A stretch of 64,000 nt of DNA from Turnera subulata (Eukaryota > Streptophyta > Magnoliopsida > Malpighiales > Passifloraceae), in assembly GCA_028386065.3 (NCBI GenBank), contig JAKUCV010001067.1, positions 62,001-126,000 of the forward strand. Direction: 5' to 3'. The notes below the pieces were generated by a model. The model saw nothing but the letters and a program-made list of their open reading frames with translations, searched no databases and was not told where the DNA came from. The translations under genes were made by a program, and so were the position numbers. Below, piece after piece: positions 21,839 through 33,517 of the stretch. Numbering within the stretch: position 1 is the first letter of the stretch; each line of letters starts with the position of its first letter.

Positions 21839-22689
21839 TTTTTCTATAAGACAGGATAAAACAGAGTTATTGTTATTTTTGGTGGGAATGAGATATATAT
21901 TGCATTACTCGAAACATCTTTTTACATAAAGCAAAGTTATTGTTATTAATTAACGTGCATTTTGTTTTTGTGAACACAACGCTCACTTACTAATAATATA
22001 AAGAAAACGTGGATTTGGTAACTGTATAATTTGCATAGCGTCTAATCATTGCGTAAATTTAACATCAATAATAGTCTATAATAATGTCTTTTTTTTGTCG
22101 ACTATAATAATGTGTCACAGACGTGAGCTAATAGTCCATGAAATAAACTAGTAACGTGTCATGGATGTATGCTAGAACATTATGTGAATTATATATCAAA
22201 AACATTATAGAATATTTTCAGTGTCAGAACACTCTAAAAATAGTTTTATATTCTTAATTTTGAAAACAATTCTCCCAAATGCACCCTTAGGTTTCTAGTC
22301 CAATCCTCTTCAAAGATTTATATTTGTGTGGCCCATCTTTACCTGGATCAAAGTTTAGCTCCCTTTATTTATTTATTTTTTCTACCAAGTGCTAGCTGAA
22401 AAATCACGGGGACTCTTACCATTCTTTTCACCAAGGATAAGTCTCTCTTTCCTTAATTTTATGGTGTCTGGGCTGGATGTTAGTTTTAAGGTATTTAAAG
22501 TGACGAAGCACTCGGGATTGAACTAATGATGCTATCGTTAAATCAATCCCCAGTTTCCAGTCTAAATTTTAGTAATTTGTTGTGTAATTTTGTTACTGTA
22601 CTCTTATTCTCTTTTGATAATTTAAGTCACTACGTTTTTCTATAAAAAAAAGAGAGGAGATTTTTCATATATTTAGTATCTAAGTTATT

Positions 22690-22985
22690 AGGTTTTATTT
22701 ATTTATGTACTTAAAATTTTATTTTGTTCAATTATGTACCTAAATTTTGAAATTATGTTCAATCGTACACCTTGATCAACCCAAGGTGATGGCTCAGTAG
22801 CCCGAATGTGGGATCTACTGACATTTTTTGCCACGTGGCTGATGAATGGAGGTATCACGTACTCAAAGAAGTAAGTGGCTCCCACACTCCCGTAGCATCA
22901 CTTGGGACTGACTGAGGTACATGATTGAACACAATATAGGAGTTTTGGTATATGATTGAACAAAATAAAAGTTACGGTACTCATA
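22690..22985. mobile_element. Palindromic MITE-like element, about 300 bp
   Basis: The two halves are inverted copies: the left contains 'ttttattttgttcaattatgta' style text, 'gttcaatcgtacacc' and 'cccaaggtgatg'; the right, read on the minus strand, contains 'ttttattttgttcaatcata', 'gttcaatcatgtacctc' and 'cccaagtgatg'. The centre is 'ttttttgccacgtgg'. No clear target duplication could be fixed, so borders are approximate. No coding capacity. Confidence 0.6.
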
Positions 22986-24119
22986 TTCCAAATTGTTGTG
23001 TTAGCTTTTATGATTATGATATGGCGGGATTGGCTTAGCCAACTCGTGTATGACTTTTTTCATAAGTAATTGCCCCGATTCACACACCAAAAAAACGTGA
23101 TACCCAGCTAATGCGGGAGAATACAACCATGACCATGTTGGCACATGGAATCTAGGATTCAAGATAGCAAAAAGAAAAAAAAAATAAGAAAGCTATAGAT
23201 TGGTTTAGACTTTAGGGCAATATTAGAAGTACTAGCTTGGGGAGGAAGTAATTTGGATACAGACATTGGACTTGAACACCGAGTTTTTCTTCGTCTTGCT
23301 TACTTTCCACAACCTTGACATGATTGAGAACATATAACTAAAATATGACACTTTTTTGGGCTAAAGAATAAGACACTTGGATGCATTCTTCTATTATTTC
23401 GTTGGGTATGTATCAGAGCCTATCCACACAACGAAACGTCAATTTTTAAGTTGGCGTGTTAATAAAGCTGATGTAGATTGATTGGTCCATTTAAAAGAGG
23501 TGAAAAAGACCCAAAAAACAAGATCAGCTCGTACTAGAAGACCAAGTATGAAATTCTCTCCCTTTTTACCTTTCTTTGAACAGCCGAAACCGGATATGCT
23601 TGATTATGATGGAAAACTTATCTCTATAATCCTGGAATTGGAGCCTTAACTAATTAGGAAAATGTATCTTCCACATCAAAACAAGGTTAGTGGGATAAGG
23701 AAGAACCTGGTTAATTACACAAGCTTCAAGCTTGAACGATTGTGCATTTTCTATTCTTATATTACTAAATCCCCCGCTTGTAACCCCCAATATATGGAGT
23801 GGCGTGGGAAAATGTAATAGACCCTGTTTAAGAATCATTTTAAAAACTGGTTCAGGATGCTATAGCCATTCTTGGGTTTTGGTGGTGATAGAAAAATTTT
23901 ACATTTACTCGTTAATATGTTTTTCTTCTAAAATTAATTATCAATGAATAGATTAATATAAAGAAGTATGCTGATGATCACAATCCCATCGGGCTATCCA
24001 GTACTTGTAGACGTAGTACATAGTCATTAAAAATTATTGTAGATTTTGCCCAAAAATATTAGTAAATTATTAGTAGATTTTGACAAGACTTCTCTTCATA
24101 GAGTGTATCAAGGAATTCC
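22986..24119. other. Intergenic DNA, nothing recognised
   Basis: About 1.1 kb of AT-rich sequence. Short frames on both strands at 23650-23947 overlap each other and resemble no protein I know. Confidence 0.35.
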
Positions 24120-24203
24120 TTTTTTTTTTTTTTGTCAGAAACCGGGAGTTGTGTATATTAAATATACTGCAAAGTTTACAAGAGTTAGGGACTAACCCAG
24201 TGT

Positions 24204-27200
24204 TCACCTATCCTCACCCAAGAGGGTGTTGATTACAGATGGTGGCAAGATAGACAGCCCCTTGCAATAATATGGGGCATACGCAACCAGCACTTTTACA
24301 CTTTTGTTCATATCATCAGTTACAAAATCAAGGGAGCATAAGTTAAAAGATTCTAGCAGAAGTTGGATTTCTGCAGCAACTACCTCATAATCCCCTGTCC
24401 ATAGAGTGCCTTCCAAAATTCATTGCACTATGGCTTGGTCATCCAGTTCGATCCATAATGGGTTGTTAAGCCTTTTGAGCACTTGTAATCCCCTTAACAC
24501 AGCCAAGAATGCTGCTTTCTTTGGGCTGCAGATATCTTCATTCGATACAAACCCAATGATCCATCTTCCATGTTCGTCTCTGTAAATGCCACCAGTGGCT
24601 GCACCTGAAGAGTTGCATTGGCTTGCTACATTTAATTTCCAAGTACCTGGAGGTGGCAGGCACCACTTCCCCTTTATCACCATTGGAAGGCTCCTAGGAT
24701 TTGGTCTCAAGGACTGATGTTCCAGTGCAGTCAAAAAACTTCTTGCGATGGTTCTGATTGCGTAAATAGGGTTGCCCACCAGTTCTGCCTCAGTTTCGAA
24801 AACCATGGTGTTCCTCCATGACCAAAATTTCCAGCAGGTCATCGTGAATAACATTGGCCAATCTTGCAAGTTTGGGACATTCTGCAAATTGTACTGGATC
24901 CATTCCTGTGTGTTGAGGCGCCAAAAGTCAGTGGGTAGAGCCATATCGCTAATCGCCCACCACACATCCTTTAGACTATCACAATCCCTCATAGCATGAA
25001 GTGCAGTTTCAGTAAAGCCCCCACGAATGGGGCATGAGTCGTCGGTAGTCATGTGTTTCTGTTTTCGGACACTGTTGGTAAGTAATCTATCATGGCTTAG
25101 AAGCCAAAGAAAGGAATTGAGTCTTGCTGGGCCTCTCCAACTCCATACCAAATCCCAAATCTTCTTCTTTGGACTCCAATCCTTCTGAGTTAACATCTCA
25201 TAGGCTGAGGCTGTATTGAATTCCCCTTTGGTAGATGGTAACCAAATGAGTCGATCATTACCTCGTTCATTCCTAGGGACCGTAATAGAGCCCAATTGCT
25301 GTAATACCTCCGGTGGCAGCGCCTGATACAGGAAGCTCCATTGCCACTGTCCATTTTCATCCACCATCGAGTGTACAGTGGCCTGCAAATTGACCTCCCT
25401 ATTATTTAACAAGGCCTGTTCAAGCACAATTTCACCATCCATCTATTTATCTGTCCAAAAGAGTGCATATTCACCACTGCCAACCTTCCAGCCCACGTTA
25501 GCTCTAAAAGATGGCCAAACATAGAATATAGCACGCCATAGGTTGGATCCACAGCGGTTCTTCAAAGATACAGGTAAGAGGCCCTGATTTTTGAAGTATT
25601 TGGCCCGAAAAAGCTGTACCCAGAAAGCTGCAGGTTCATTGACTAGCTTCCAAGCGATTTTCATTATAAGGGCATCATTAGCCTGTCTTATGCTTCGCAT
25701 TCCTAGGCCACCTCTGTTTTTAGGTGCACAGACCTGCTCCCATTTGATTAAGTGAACTTTTCTTTGCTCCTGGGTACGTAGACCCCCATATGAACCTCCT
25801 GTTGAGTTTATCCAAGCTATCACATGTTGAGCGCGGTAGCCTGGTGGTTTGCATGGTGTAAGTCGGGAGTGCTGATAGGACCGATTTGGTGAGAGTCACT
25901 CTACCAGCAAGAGCCAATCGATCACTCTTCTAACCATTGAGCCTTTGGTGCGCCTTGTCTAGAATATTCCCAAAGGTTTTTTTTGTTGACTCTTTGGTGA
26001 AATAGTGGGATGCCGAGATGTTTACCCAGATCACAAGTTTTCAGGAACCCAAATGTCGAACTAATTTGTTCAGCTAGTGTATCGGGGACTTTCTTAGAGA
26101 AACATATTCTGGATTTTTCTGCACTGATTTTTTGGCCTGAGAAGCAGGCAAAATTCTTGAGACAACTATCCACAACTTGTACTTGTTTTAGGGAAGCTTC
26201 GGCAAATAGTAGCAAGTCATCGGCAAAGAAGAGATGTGAGAGTTTTGGACCTCCGCGACTGAGAAGAATTGGTTTCCATTCCTTTCGTTGCACTGCATGG
26301 TTGATCAAGTGTTCTAATCGCTCCATACATAGTACAAAAAGGTAGGGAGAGATTGAGTCACCTTGTCGTATGCCGCGGGAAGGCTTGAAAGCCCTTGTTG
26401 ATGCACCATTCCAACATACTTGCAGTGATGGGGTAGTGACACATTTCATCACAACATTAATTAACAGCCGCGGTAAACCAACCACCGTCAAAGTGTCTTC
26501 AATAAAACTCCACCGTAATCTGTCATAGGCTTTTTCAAGGTCGATCTTGATGACCATCCATCCCGTTTCTCCCCTCTTCATTTTCATTGAATGTATAACT
26601 TCCTGGGCAATTATAGTGTTCTCCGTAATTTGACGCCCGGGTACAAAACTTGACTGCATTGGCCCTACTAAGCATCCCAATAGTGGCTTCAGCCTGTTCA
26701 CAATCAATTTAGTCACCACTTTGTATGCTACATTACACAGGCCAATCGGACGGAACTGTGTTATTTTTTCTGGCCTTTCCACCTTCGGCAGCAACACAAT
26801 GAGAGTGTGATTTAGCCTCTCGTCCCACTAGTTATTCTCAAAAACGTCGGTAACCAACTGCAGCAGATTTTCCCCCACTAACTCCCATTGGTTTTGGTAA
26901 AATATGGCATGTATTCCGTCAGGCCCGGGAGCCTTTAATGGGCCCATCTGTTGGACACATTCTTTGACTTCCTCCAAGGTAAATGGGTGGGTCAGTGATT
27001 GGGTTTCCAGTGTGGATAAAGTGGGAAAGCCATGTGGTAATGGAAAAATGGTTGAGGAGGGGCCCTCTTCGCAAAACAAATTTTGGAAATAACTGCATCC
27101 AATTTCCTAGAGCCTCTCTTCATCATGGTGCCATGCGCCATTGTCATCCTTCAAGGCTAAAATTTTATTCTGCTTCCTCCTTATCAGAGTTGAGGCATGA

Positions 27201-28261
27201 AAATAAGATGTGTTACGATCCCCCTCTTGAACCCAATCACATCTCGCCTTTTGTGCCCAAAATAATTCCTCTTGGATCAATACCTTGTCCAAATCCATTC
27301 TCAGTTCCTCTTCAAGTTTTGTGAGGAAATAGGATGGTCTTTGTTCAAGATACTTCTGAATGCCATCCAATCTAGCCAATAGTCTTCTTTTTCTCCATAG
27401 GATATTCCCAAAAATGAGTTTATTCCATTCTTGGACTTTTGGTGCAAAGGTTGCCACTGCATCAAGGATATTCGCATTTTGGTTCCAGGCCTGTGTAACA
27501 AAGTCAACGAACTCCGGATGAGTCAACCAAGTTGCTTGAAATCTGAAGGGCCTTTTTGTTGGAGGACTACAATGCTCCACTGCTTTCATCAAAATTGGAT
27601 TATGGTCAGAACCAATCCGCGGGAGGTGCAGCACTAGGATATCCGGGAAAGCAAATAACCATTCTTCATTACACAGGAACCTATCAAGGCGGGCCTGTTG
27701 ATGACCTCTTTTCCAGGTGAATTTCTGTCCAGTGAATCCCAGATCTATCAGTTTGGTCTCTGAAACACAGTCTTGGAAAGGTCGATTTGCAAGGCCTTGC
27801 TGCCCAAAACGATTCTTCCTTTCGTGTCCCGCAAGAATCGCGTTAAAGTCTCCGGCGACCAGCCATGGTTCTTTGATACTATCTGCCAAACTCAAAAGGT
27901 TCTGCCAAAGATACTTCCTCCATTTTTCCTGTGGGCTACCGTAGATTGCGGAAAATAGAAAAGAGGAGTTTTCATCCACCATTCTGGCATGCACAAATTG
28001 CATATGATTATGGATGATATGCACCTGTGTGCGAACTTCATTCCACAAAATCCAAATGCCACCCGCAAATCCCCGAGCCTCTACCCTGTGGGAGTTAGAA
28101 AAACGGAGTTTTCGAATCACTCTTACTGCTTTGGGGCCACTGATTCTTGGCTCCACAATGACTACTACTTCTGGTTTGTGTTGCAGACACATCGTCTTGA
28201 AGTTTCTAACAAAATGTTTCTTGCCAGCCCCCTGGCAATTCCAGATGAGTGTACTAATCAT
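24204..28261 (-). pseudogene. LINE-C ORF2: endonuclease, reverse transcriptase, zf-RVT, RNase H; lightly broken
   Basis: Starts MISTLIWNCQGAGKKHF; endonuclease motifs VVIVEPRISG, AIYGSPQEKW, WLVAGDFNAI, RLDRFLCNEEW and IGSDHNPIL are intact. RT motifs: FRPIGLCNVAYKVVTK, SSFVPGRQI, KIDLEKAYDRLRW, RGIRQGDSISPYLFV and an intact LFFADDLLLF. Then zf-RVT (SCPIRGG...TALHAMRDC, one Cys replaced by Arg) and RNase H (WKLNVAS...GGIYRDEHGRWI, WIELDDQAIV). Damage seen: in-frame stops at 27107-27109, 26828-26830, 25443-25445 and 24420-24422, plus frame changes between about 25960 and 25830. Younger-looking than LINE-B ORF2. Encodes no working protein now. Confidence 0.9.
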
Positions 28262-28740
28262 AAAATATATGTTTGTAAGGGCGCATAATCCTGCCGGTCT
28301 ATTGTGGGGAAGAGGCCGTGGCCTCCTTCATCTCGCAATCCTGCGATACTTCTCTGCCTTGGTATTGATCAGCAACAGTTGAGTGTTGTATGGGTGTGAA
28401 GAGGGGTGGAACACTAGGAACTGTCGTCGCCCTTTGTGGGGGATCAGGCGGTTTGTTCAAATTCGGCACATTAACAGTTGGGGACTGATTGTTCTGAATC
28501 AGAGAGGTTGTATTGAGAGATGTTGCGGAAGTGGTTGGTGTAGGTGTTGTGGGTTGGATGATGTTCCTTATCCATAAAGCTAACACAGCAGCAGACATAC
28601 TTACCTAGTTTATTTCTTGGCCTAGCCCTCAACACATTATCTAGCTGCGGCCCCTTCTTCTTATATGTACCAGTTAGTCTCTGATGCCTTAAGGGCAGAA
28701 GTCTTGCCGGACTTTGTAAAGTAATATCCATAATATCAGA
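28262..28740 (-). pseudogene. LINE-C ORF1, C-terminal remnant only
   Basis: Minus-strand frames hold the Pro/Thr/Gln-rich C-terminal tail of ORF1 (for example LQSPARLLPLRHQRLTG, then after a shift LNKPPDPPQRATTVPSV). The DUF4283 domain and zinc knuckle are missing because the element stops at 28740. Confidence 0.65.
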
Positions 28741-29300
28741 GTTTGGGGTTTAGAATTTAATATTTTAAAGTTTTTGGATTTAGAATTTTAAAATTTTAGG
28801 GTTAAGAATTTAGGGTTTAGGATATAGAATTAACTAGAAGTTTAGGATTTAAGATTTAGAGATTTAGGGTTTAGAATCTAGTGTTTTAAAGTCTTAGGAT
28901 TTAGGGTTTAAGATTTATAGTTTTAGGGTTTAAGATTTAAGATTTTTAGGGTTTAGAGTTAGGGTTTAAGATTTTTAGGCTTAGCATTTAGAATTTCGGG
29001 TTTAGATTTTAGGGCTTTAGGGATTACGGTTTAGAATTTATATTATAATTTTTTCTATTATTTTGAGAGGGACTAGAAAAAAATTAAGACAATATAAGGA
29101 CTAAAATAACTTTAATAAAATTATAGGGACTAAAAATGTATAAAAATAAGGGATAATTGAAGGGAAAAGCGTTCGAGGACTCCTCTAGTATACTTTATTA
29201 ACAGTATTGGATTTGAATGAGTCGTTTTTTTTATTATCGCACTGAAACGAGTTTTTGCTCTAAGTTTTAATACCTGCGGTGGGGTTATCTCGAAAAACAC
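28741..29300 (+). repeat. Telomere-like block plus right arm of a second long-TIR element
   Basis: From 28741 to about 29040 the text is degenerate tttagggttt. It then passes into 'aaggactaaaataac', 'tatagggactaaaaatg' and 'gaggactcctc', the same order as the right side of the element at 12292-14021 ('aaggactaaaataat', 'tagggactaaaaatt', 'ataggactc'). It is therefore a diverged relative missing its left half, cut at the LINE-C junction. Confidence 0.65.
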
Positions 29301-30484
29301 ACTTCAGCCCCTCGTTGCGATCATTATATTTGTTTTCTTGATTTTACATTTTTTTCCTATCACAAACAGTTGATTCTAAATTGAAATAACTAAAACATTA
29401 AATAATGTTTCATTGACGTAATAAAGGGGAAAAGAATATACTTCTGCTTGAAATCATACTATAAAATAAAACTTTGTATGTGTTACCTCTTTTGTGTACA
29501 AATTATCGTCACCACCAGATAAAATTTTCTTGTTGGTCTGTTGAAAACGAGAAAATAACTTCTTCCTATATTATGCGGGCCCCACCCCCACCCCCCAAAC
29601 CCCCCAAAAAAACCTATACCTTACGAAACTGCATGACGTTTAAGCTGTTTTTTCAGGTGCTGCTGCTACAACACCATCCATAGATATTGGTCAATTATAC
29701 CAACTCCCGTTGAACGTGATGGGTCATTTATCCATGGGCCCAAACGTGGACGCCTCAACAACAACAACTGGGCCTCCACTTGGTCAGTCAGTGAAACCCA
29801 GCTACCACTAATAGCACTTTGCTTTGCAATTAATCCCCCAACCAAGCCCAACCATCGTTATTACAAGAGAACCCACTCAAAACAGATATGCGGTCCTCAT
29901 CGCTTCGACCGTTGTCGGTGACCCAGTTGGACCGTCCACGTCACATGCGTCAATACGGAGAAAAACCGGAAGAGAATAGTAAATTACCCAGTCAAACCCC
30001 ACGCAAATCATATCGGGGAGAAGATCTCGCTGATACTAGGAGAAAAACCACTCTGCCCACTTCCGTCATTACACACACACCTCCAAGAACTCCGCTACTT
30101 CCAAAAACCAAAGGTGTAATAACAAACGGATTTCCATCCCTCTTCACTTCACACCCCCTTGTCGGTGTCCAGACCACAAACAGAAAACCAAAAAACTGGG
30201 ATTAGTGTGAATCAGCAGCACTAAACCTTGTTGCTCCCTAATCACGTCCAACTTCGACCCGTTAACACATCCCTTAATCGTTAATTTCCTACCGCCTAAA
30301 AACTAAACACCCTCCTCTTCCTTTTTATACATTTCCTTTTCTCCCTCTCCCGAGAGAAAGAAAAAGAAAGAAAAGAAAAGAAAAGGAAGAAACCACCCAA
30401 AAGCAGCCACATATAGAAATATATAACCTGCATTAATAAGATCCAGCTTCGAGGGTTGGATCTCGGCGACAGATTTGCTCAACA
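29301..30484 (+). promoter_or_regulatory. Upstream region and leader of the GH9 endoglucanase gene
   Basis: No gene in this 1.2 kb. A TATA-like 'tttttatacat' at about 30321-30331 lies 155 bases before the ATG, followed by a purine-rich leader tract (gagagaaagaaaaag, about 30352-30392). Frames seen here overlap on both strands and look random. Placement of the promoter is inference from position. Confidence 0.4.
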
Positions 30485-33400
30485 ATGGGGAAGAAATCGC
30501 GGTGCGGGGGCTGCTTCGGGTGGTTTATAGTGTTCATTGTAGTGATAGTGGTTATCTGCGCCGTCGTTTACACCGTTAAGAAGAATAAACACAAATCCGC
30601 CGACGAAGGGCCGGCTCCGATTCCGGGGCCTCCCGGCGCCATCGACCAGAAATACGCCGCCGCTCTCAAACTCGCAATGCAGTTCTTCGACGTCCAAAAA
30701 TGTGCCTCCTTTTCTCCCTTGGCTTGGTTTTTTTTTTTCTTACAGTATCTATCTGGTGAAAAAATGTGGTTTCTTGACGAGTTGTTCAAATTTGATGAAT
30801 GCAGCCGGTGAGTTGGTGGAGGACACTATAAGCTGGAGAGGGGATTCGGGTCTGAAAGATGGGATTCAGGCAGATTTGGATCTTTCCAAGGGAATGTACG
30901 ACGCCGGAGACCACATGAAGTTTGGTTTCCCGATGGCTTTCACTGCCACTGTATTGTCCTGGGCCATTCTCGAGTACGGTGACCAAATGGCCGTCGTGAA
31001 TCAGTTAGAACCCGCCAAAGACTCCCTCAGGTGGATCACTGATTACCTCATCAATGCTCACCCTTCCGCTAATGTCCTCTATGTCCAGGTTCTCCCCAAT
31101 ACCTCATCTATCCTTCAAGATTTGATATTTGCATTCTCTTTTTACTGATTTAGTATGGACTGTATGTTTTATATGATTGTTTGTGATTTTGGGTAGGTTG
31201 GTGATCCTAAGACGGATCACGGGTGTTGGGATAGGCCAGAGAATATGACGGAGAAGAGGCCACTTCTTATGGTGAACAAAACTAAACCTGGGTCAGAAGT
31301 TGCTGCTGAAACTGCAGCGGCTATGGCTGCAGCGGCTATGGTGTTTAAGGCATCTAACCAAAGATACTCGAACACGCTGCTAACTCATGCAGTGGAGTTG
31401 TTTGGTTTCGCCGACAAGTATAGGGGTTCTTATAGTGATAGCATTAAGGATGTCCAGAACTATTACAATTCAAGTGGGTTTGGGGATGAGCTTTTGTGGG
31501 CTGCTAGCTGGCTGTACCATGCAACAGGGGAGAAATCATACCTTCAATATGTGACTGGCCAGAATGGGGATGACTTTGCTGATTATGGAACTCCATCCTG
31601 GTTCAATTGGGATAACAAGCTTGCAGGAACACAGGTATGTGTTTCTTTCTCGAAAGAAAAGAAATATTTTTTTAATAGCTGCTGCCTCTGATGTAATGTA
31701 ATCGGTTCCATGTGTATTATTGGTGGTCTTTGCAAGCATGCTATATAACACTGAAACCTGGAGAAGTTTTGGTGTTATGATGTTTGCGTTCCTTTCATCC
31801 GGCACCTTTGTTTCATTAGAAACATCTTACTTCTTGTACTGTTAATTAATAATTTTGTGCTTATTGTTTAGCCATAACATAACTAATGCAACTAAAAGAG
31901 ATTGTGAAATCCCTGCCTTGCTAATCTGTTGACATATTTGATGGGAGATGACCAATTGGCAATGAGTTACAAATCATTTCCAGTGATCAATGTGATATTT
32001 GAAATTCTCTCATCGCAGCCGGGAACAAACTTTCCACACTCTATTCTCTCCTTCACTTAGAAAAATGCAAGAACAAACTTCTTGACTTGCTTAAATGGGT
32101 GACTGAGGCGAGCCTCAACGTACCAGTTAGGTTTGGACTGCTGAAGTGGCCAAGTGCGGGATCATTCAAGGGAGGGGATTCCCAAACTGGAAAACTGAGT
32201 GTCAATTTTGGAAAAATAAATAAACTTTCTGAGACTTGGATCAGGGTAGAAGTATCTTGCTTGATGGATCCATTTTGAAGGCTATGCTCATTAAATTCAA
32301 GCTAAACAACGCTGTCAATTGATTTTCTAAAGTTGTCGAGCAGTAAATATATATATATACAGAATTCGATGACTTTCAAAACTCTGTTTCAATCAAGTTT
32401 GTCAAATTAAGATCTTTCTGCGTATTCTTCTTATCTTGTTTTTGTTTGGTTGCGGTTGGGTTGATATCATGCCCTGCTATGTTGATTCATTCTTAGAATC
32501 ACGTATATGACTTAAGTTCTTCTACTGGGAAATTTATTTATTCAATTTGCTGCAGGTTTTGCTGGCCAGGTTAACCTTCTTTGGTGGCGAGGAAAAATCT
32601 GATTCGGGTCTTCAAAGGTACAAGGACACAGCGGAGGCTGTTATGTGCGGCTTAATACCAGATTCTCCAACCGCCACGACAAGCAAGACAGATGGTAATA
32701 ATTTTCTGATTCCATCCAGTTTTCTTCAGAGTCAAATTGGGTGAAGACCAGATGCCACTTTTAAGCATCAGGAAACATTCTGTAATTTGATTGATTAAAA
32801 TCTCCTGTTATCCTTGTTACTTCCCTTTGCACCTTTTGAATCATTTGTAGTTCTTGTTGATATTGGAATGTTACATTATCTTGACTCTTCATCGCAGGTG
32901 GTCTCATATGGATCAGTGAATGGAATTGTCTGCAGCACGCTGTTGCATCTGCATTTTTAGCCAAACTATACAGTGATTACATGCTTACTTCAGGGACTCA
33001 AAAAATATCTTGCAGTGGAGATTCATTTAGAGCTTCAGATCTTCAAAAATTTGCCAAATCGCAGGTATGCTAGTCATGTTCTATTGGCTTCAGGGGGATG
33101 CTGTACCTTTTAAGATGCAAAATGTTATTGTGTTCAAAGAATGCCATTTTTCCATTGACGACTAACTTGTATAACTTCTTATAGGCTGATTATGTCTTGG
33201 GGAAAAACCCTATGGAAATGAGCTATCTTGTTGGTTATGGTAAGAAATACCCGGAATACGTGCACCACAGGGGAGCTTCAATCCCAGCCAAAGCGAACGT
33301 TACTTGCAAGACTGGCTGGAAATATCTTGAAAAGAAGGATCCCAACCCCAATGTAGCTGTTGGCGCACTTGTTGGAGGGCCGTTCCTAAACGAAACATAT

Positions 33401-33517
33401 ATTGATGACCGCAACAATTCAATGCAGGGAGAACCAACCACATACAACAGTGCTCTCATAGTTGGCCTTCTCTCAGGTTTAGTCACCACCTCGTCTGCAG
33501 TTCAATCCTTCGCTTAG
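30485..33517 (+). CDS. Membrane-anchored endo-1,4-beta-glucanase, GH9 class (endoglucanase 10-like, GH9B7 type)
   Basis: Six exons: 30485-30701, 30805-31088, 31197-31634, 32556-32694, 32898-33064, 33185-33517, all GT-AG, giving 525 residues, the length I recall for Arabidopsis endoglucanase 10. A short cytosolic Lys/Arg-rich end is followed by a single membrane anchor (about residues 12-30, WFIVFIVVIVVICAVVYTV) and a Pro-rich linker, then the GH9 domain from about residue 52. Catalytic signatures are intact: DAGDHMKFGFPM (Asp105 and Asp108), VHHRGASIP (His442/443 region), and YIDDRNNSMQGEP (Asp489, Glu498). The enzyme cuts beta-1,4-glucan, probably at the plasma membrane or Golgi during cell-wall assembly. 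Exon 1 ends mid-codon, completing a Ser with exon 2. No defect seen. Confidence 0.95.

Larger units (their letters stand above)
24120..28740 (-). mobile_element. LINE-C: 5'-truncated L1-type LINE on the minus strand
   Basis: The 3' end is a T14 run (24120-24133 on +, a poly-A on the minus strand), preceded by the family tail phrase (minus strand ttaatatacacaactcccgg) also seen at the end of LINE-A. The element reads leftwards through ORF2 and the last third of ORF1, then breaks at about 28740, where telomere-like repeat begins. No target duplication can be found: the sequence left of the T-run (gtatcaaggaattcc) does not recur near 28740. The 5' junction was therefore probably altered after insertion. 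Confidence 0.85.

Noticed and set aside
21690..21929. A frame spanning the N run
   Set aside because: It exists only because unresolved bases contain no stops.
29888..30205. A 105-codon frame upstream of the GH9 gene
   Set aside because: Random-looking Pro/Thr/Arg text in the promoter region, overlapped by frames on the other strand.
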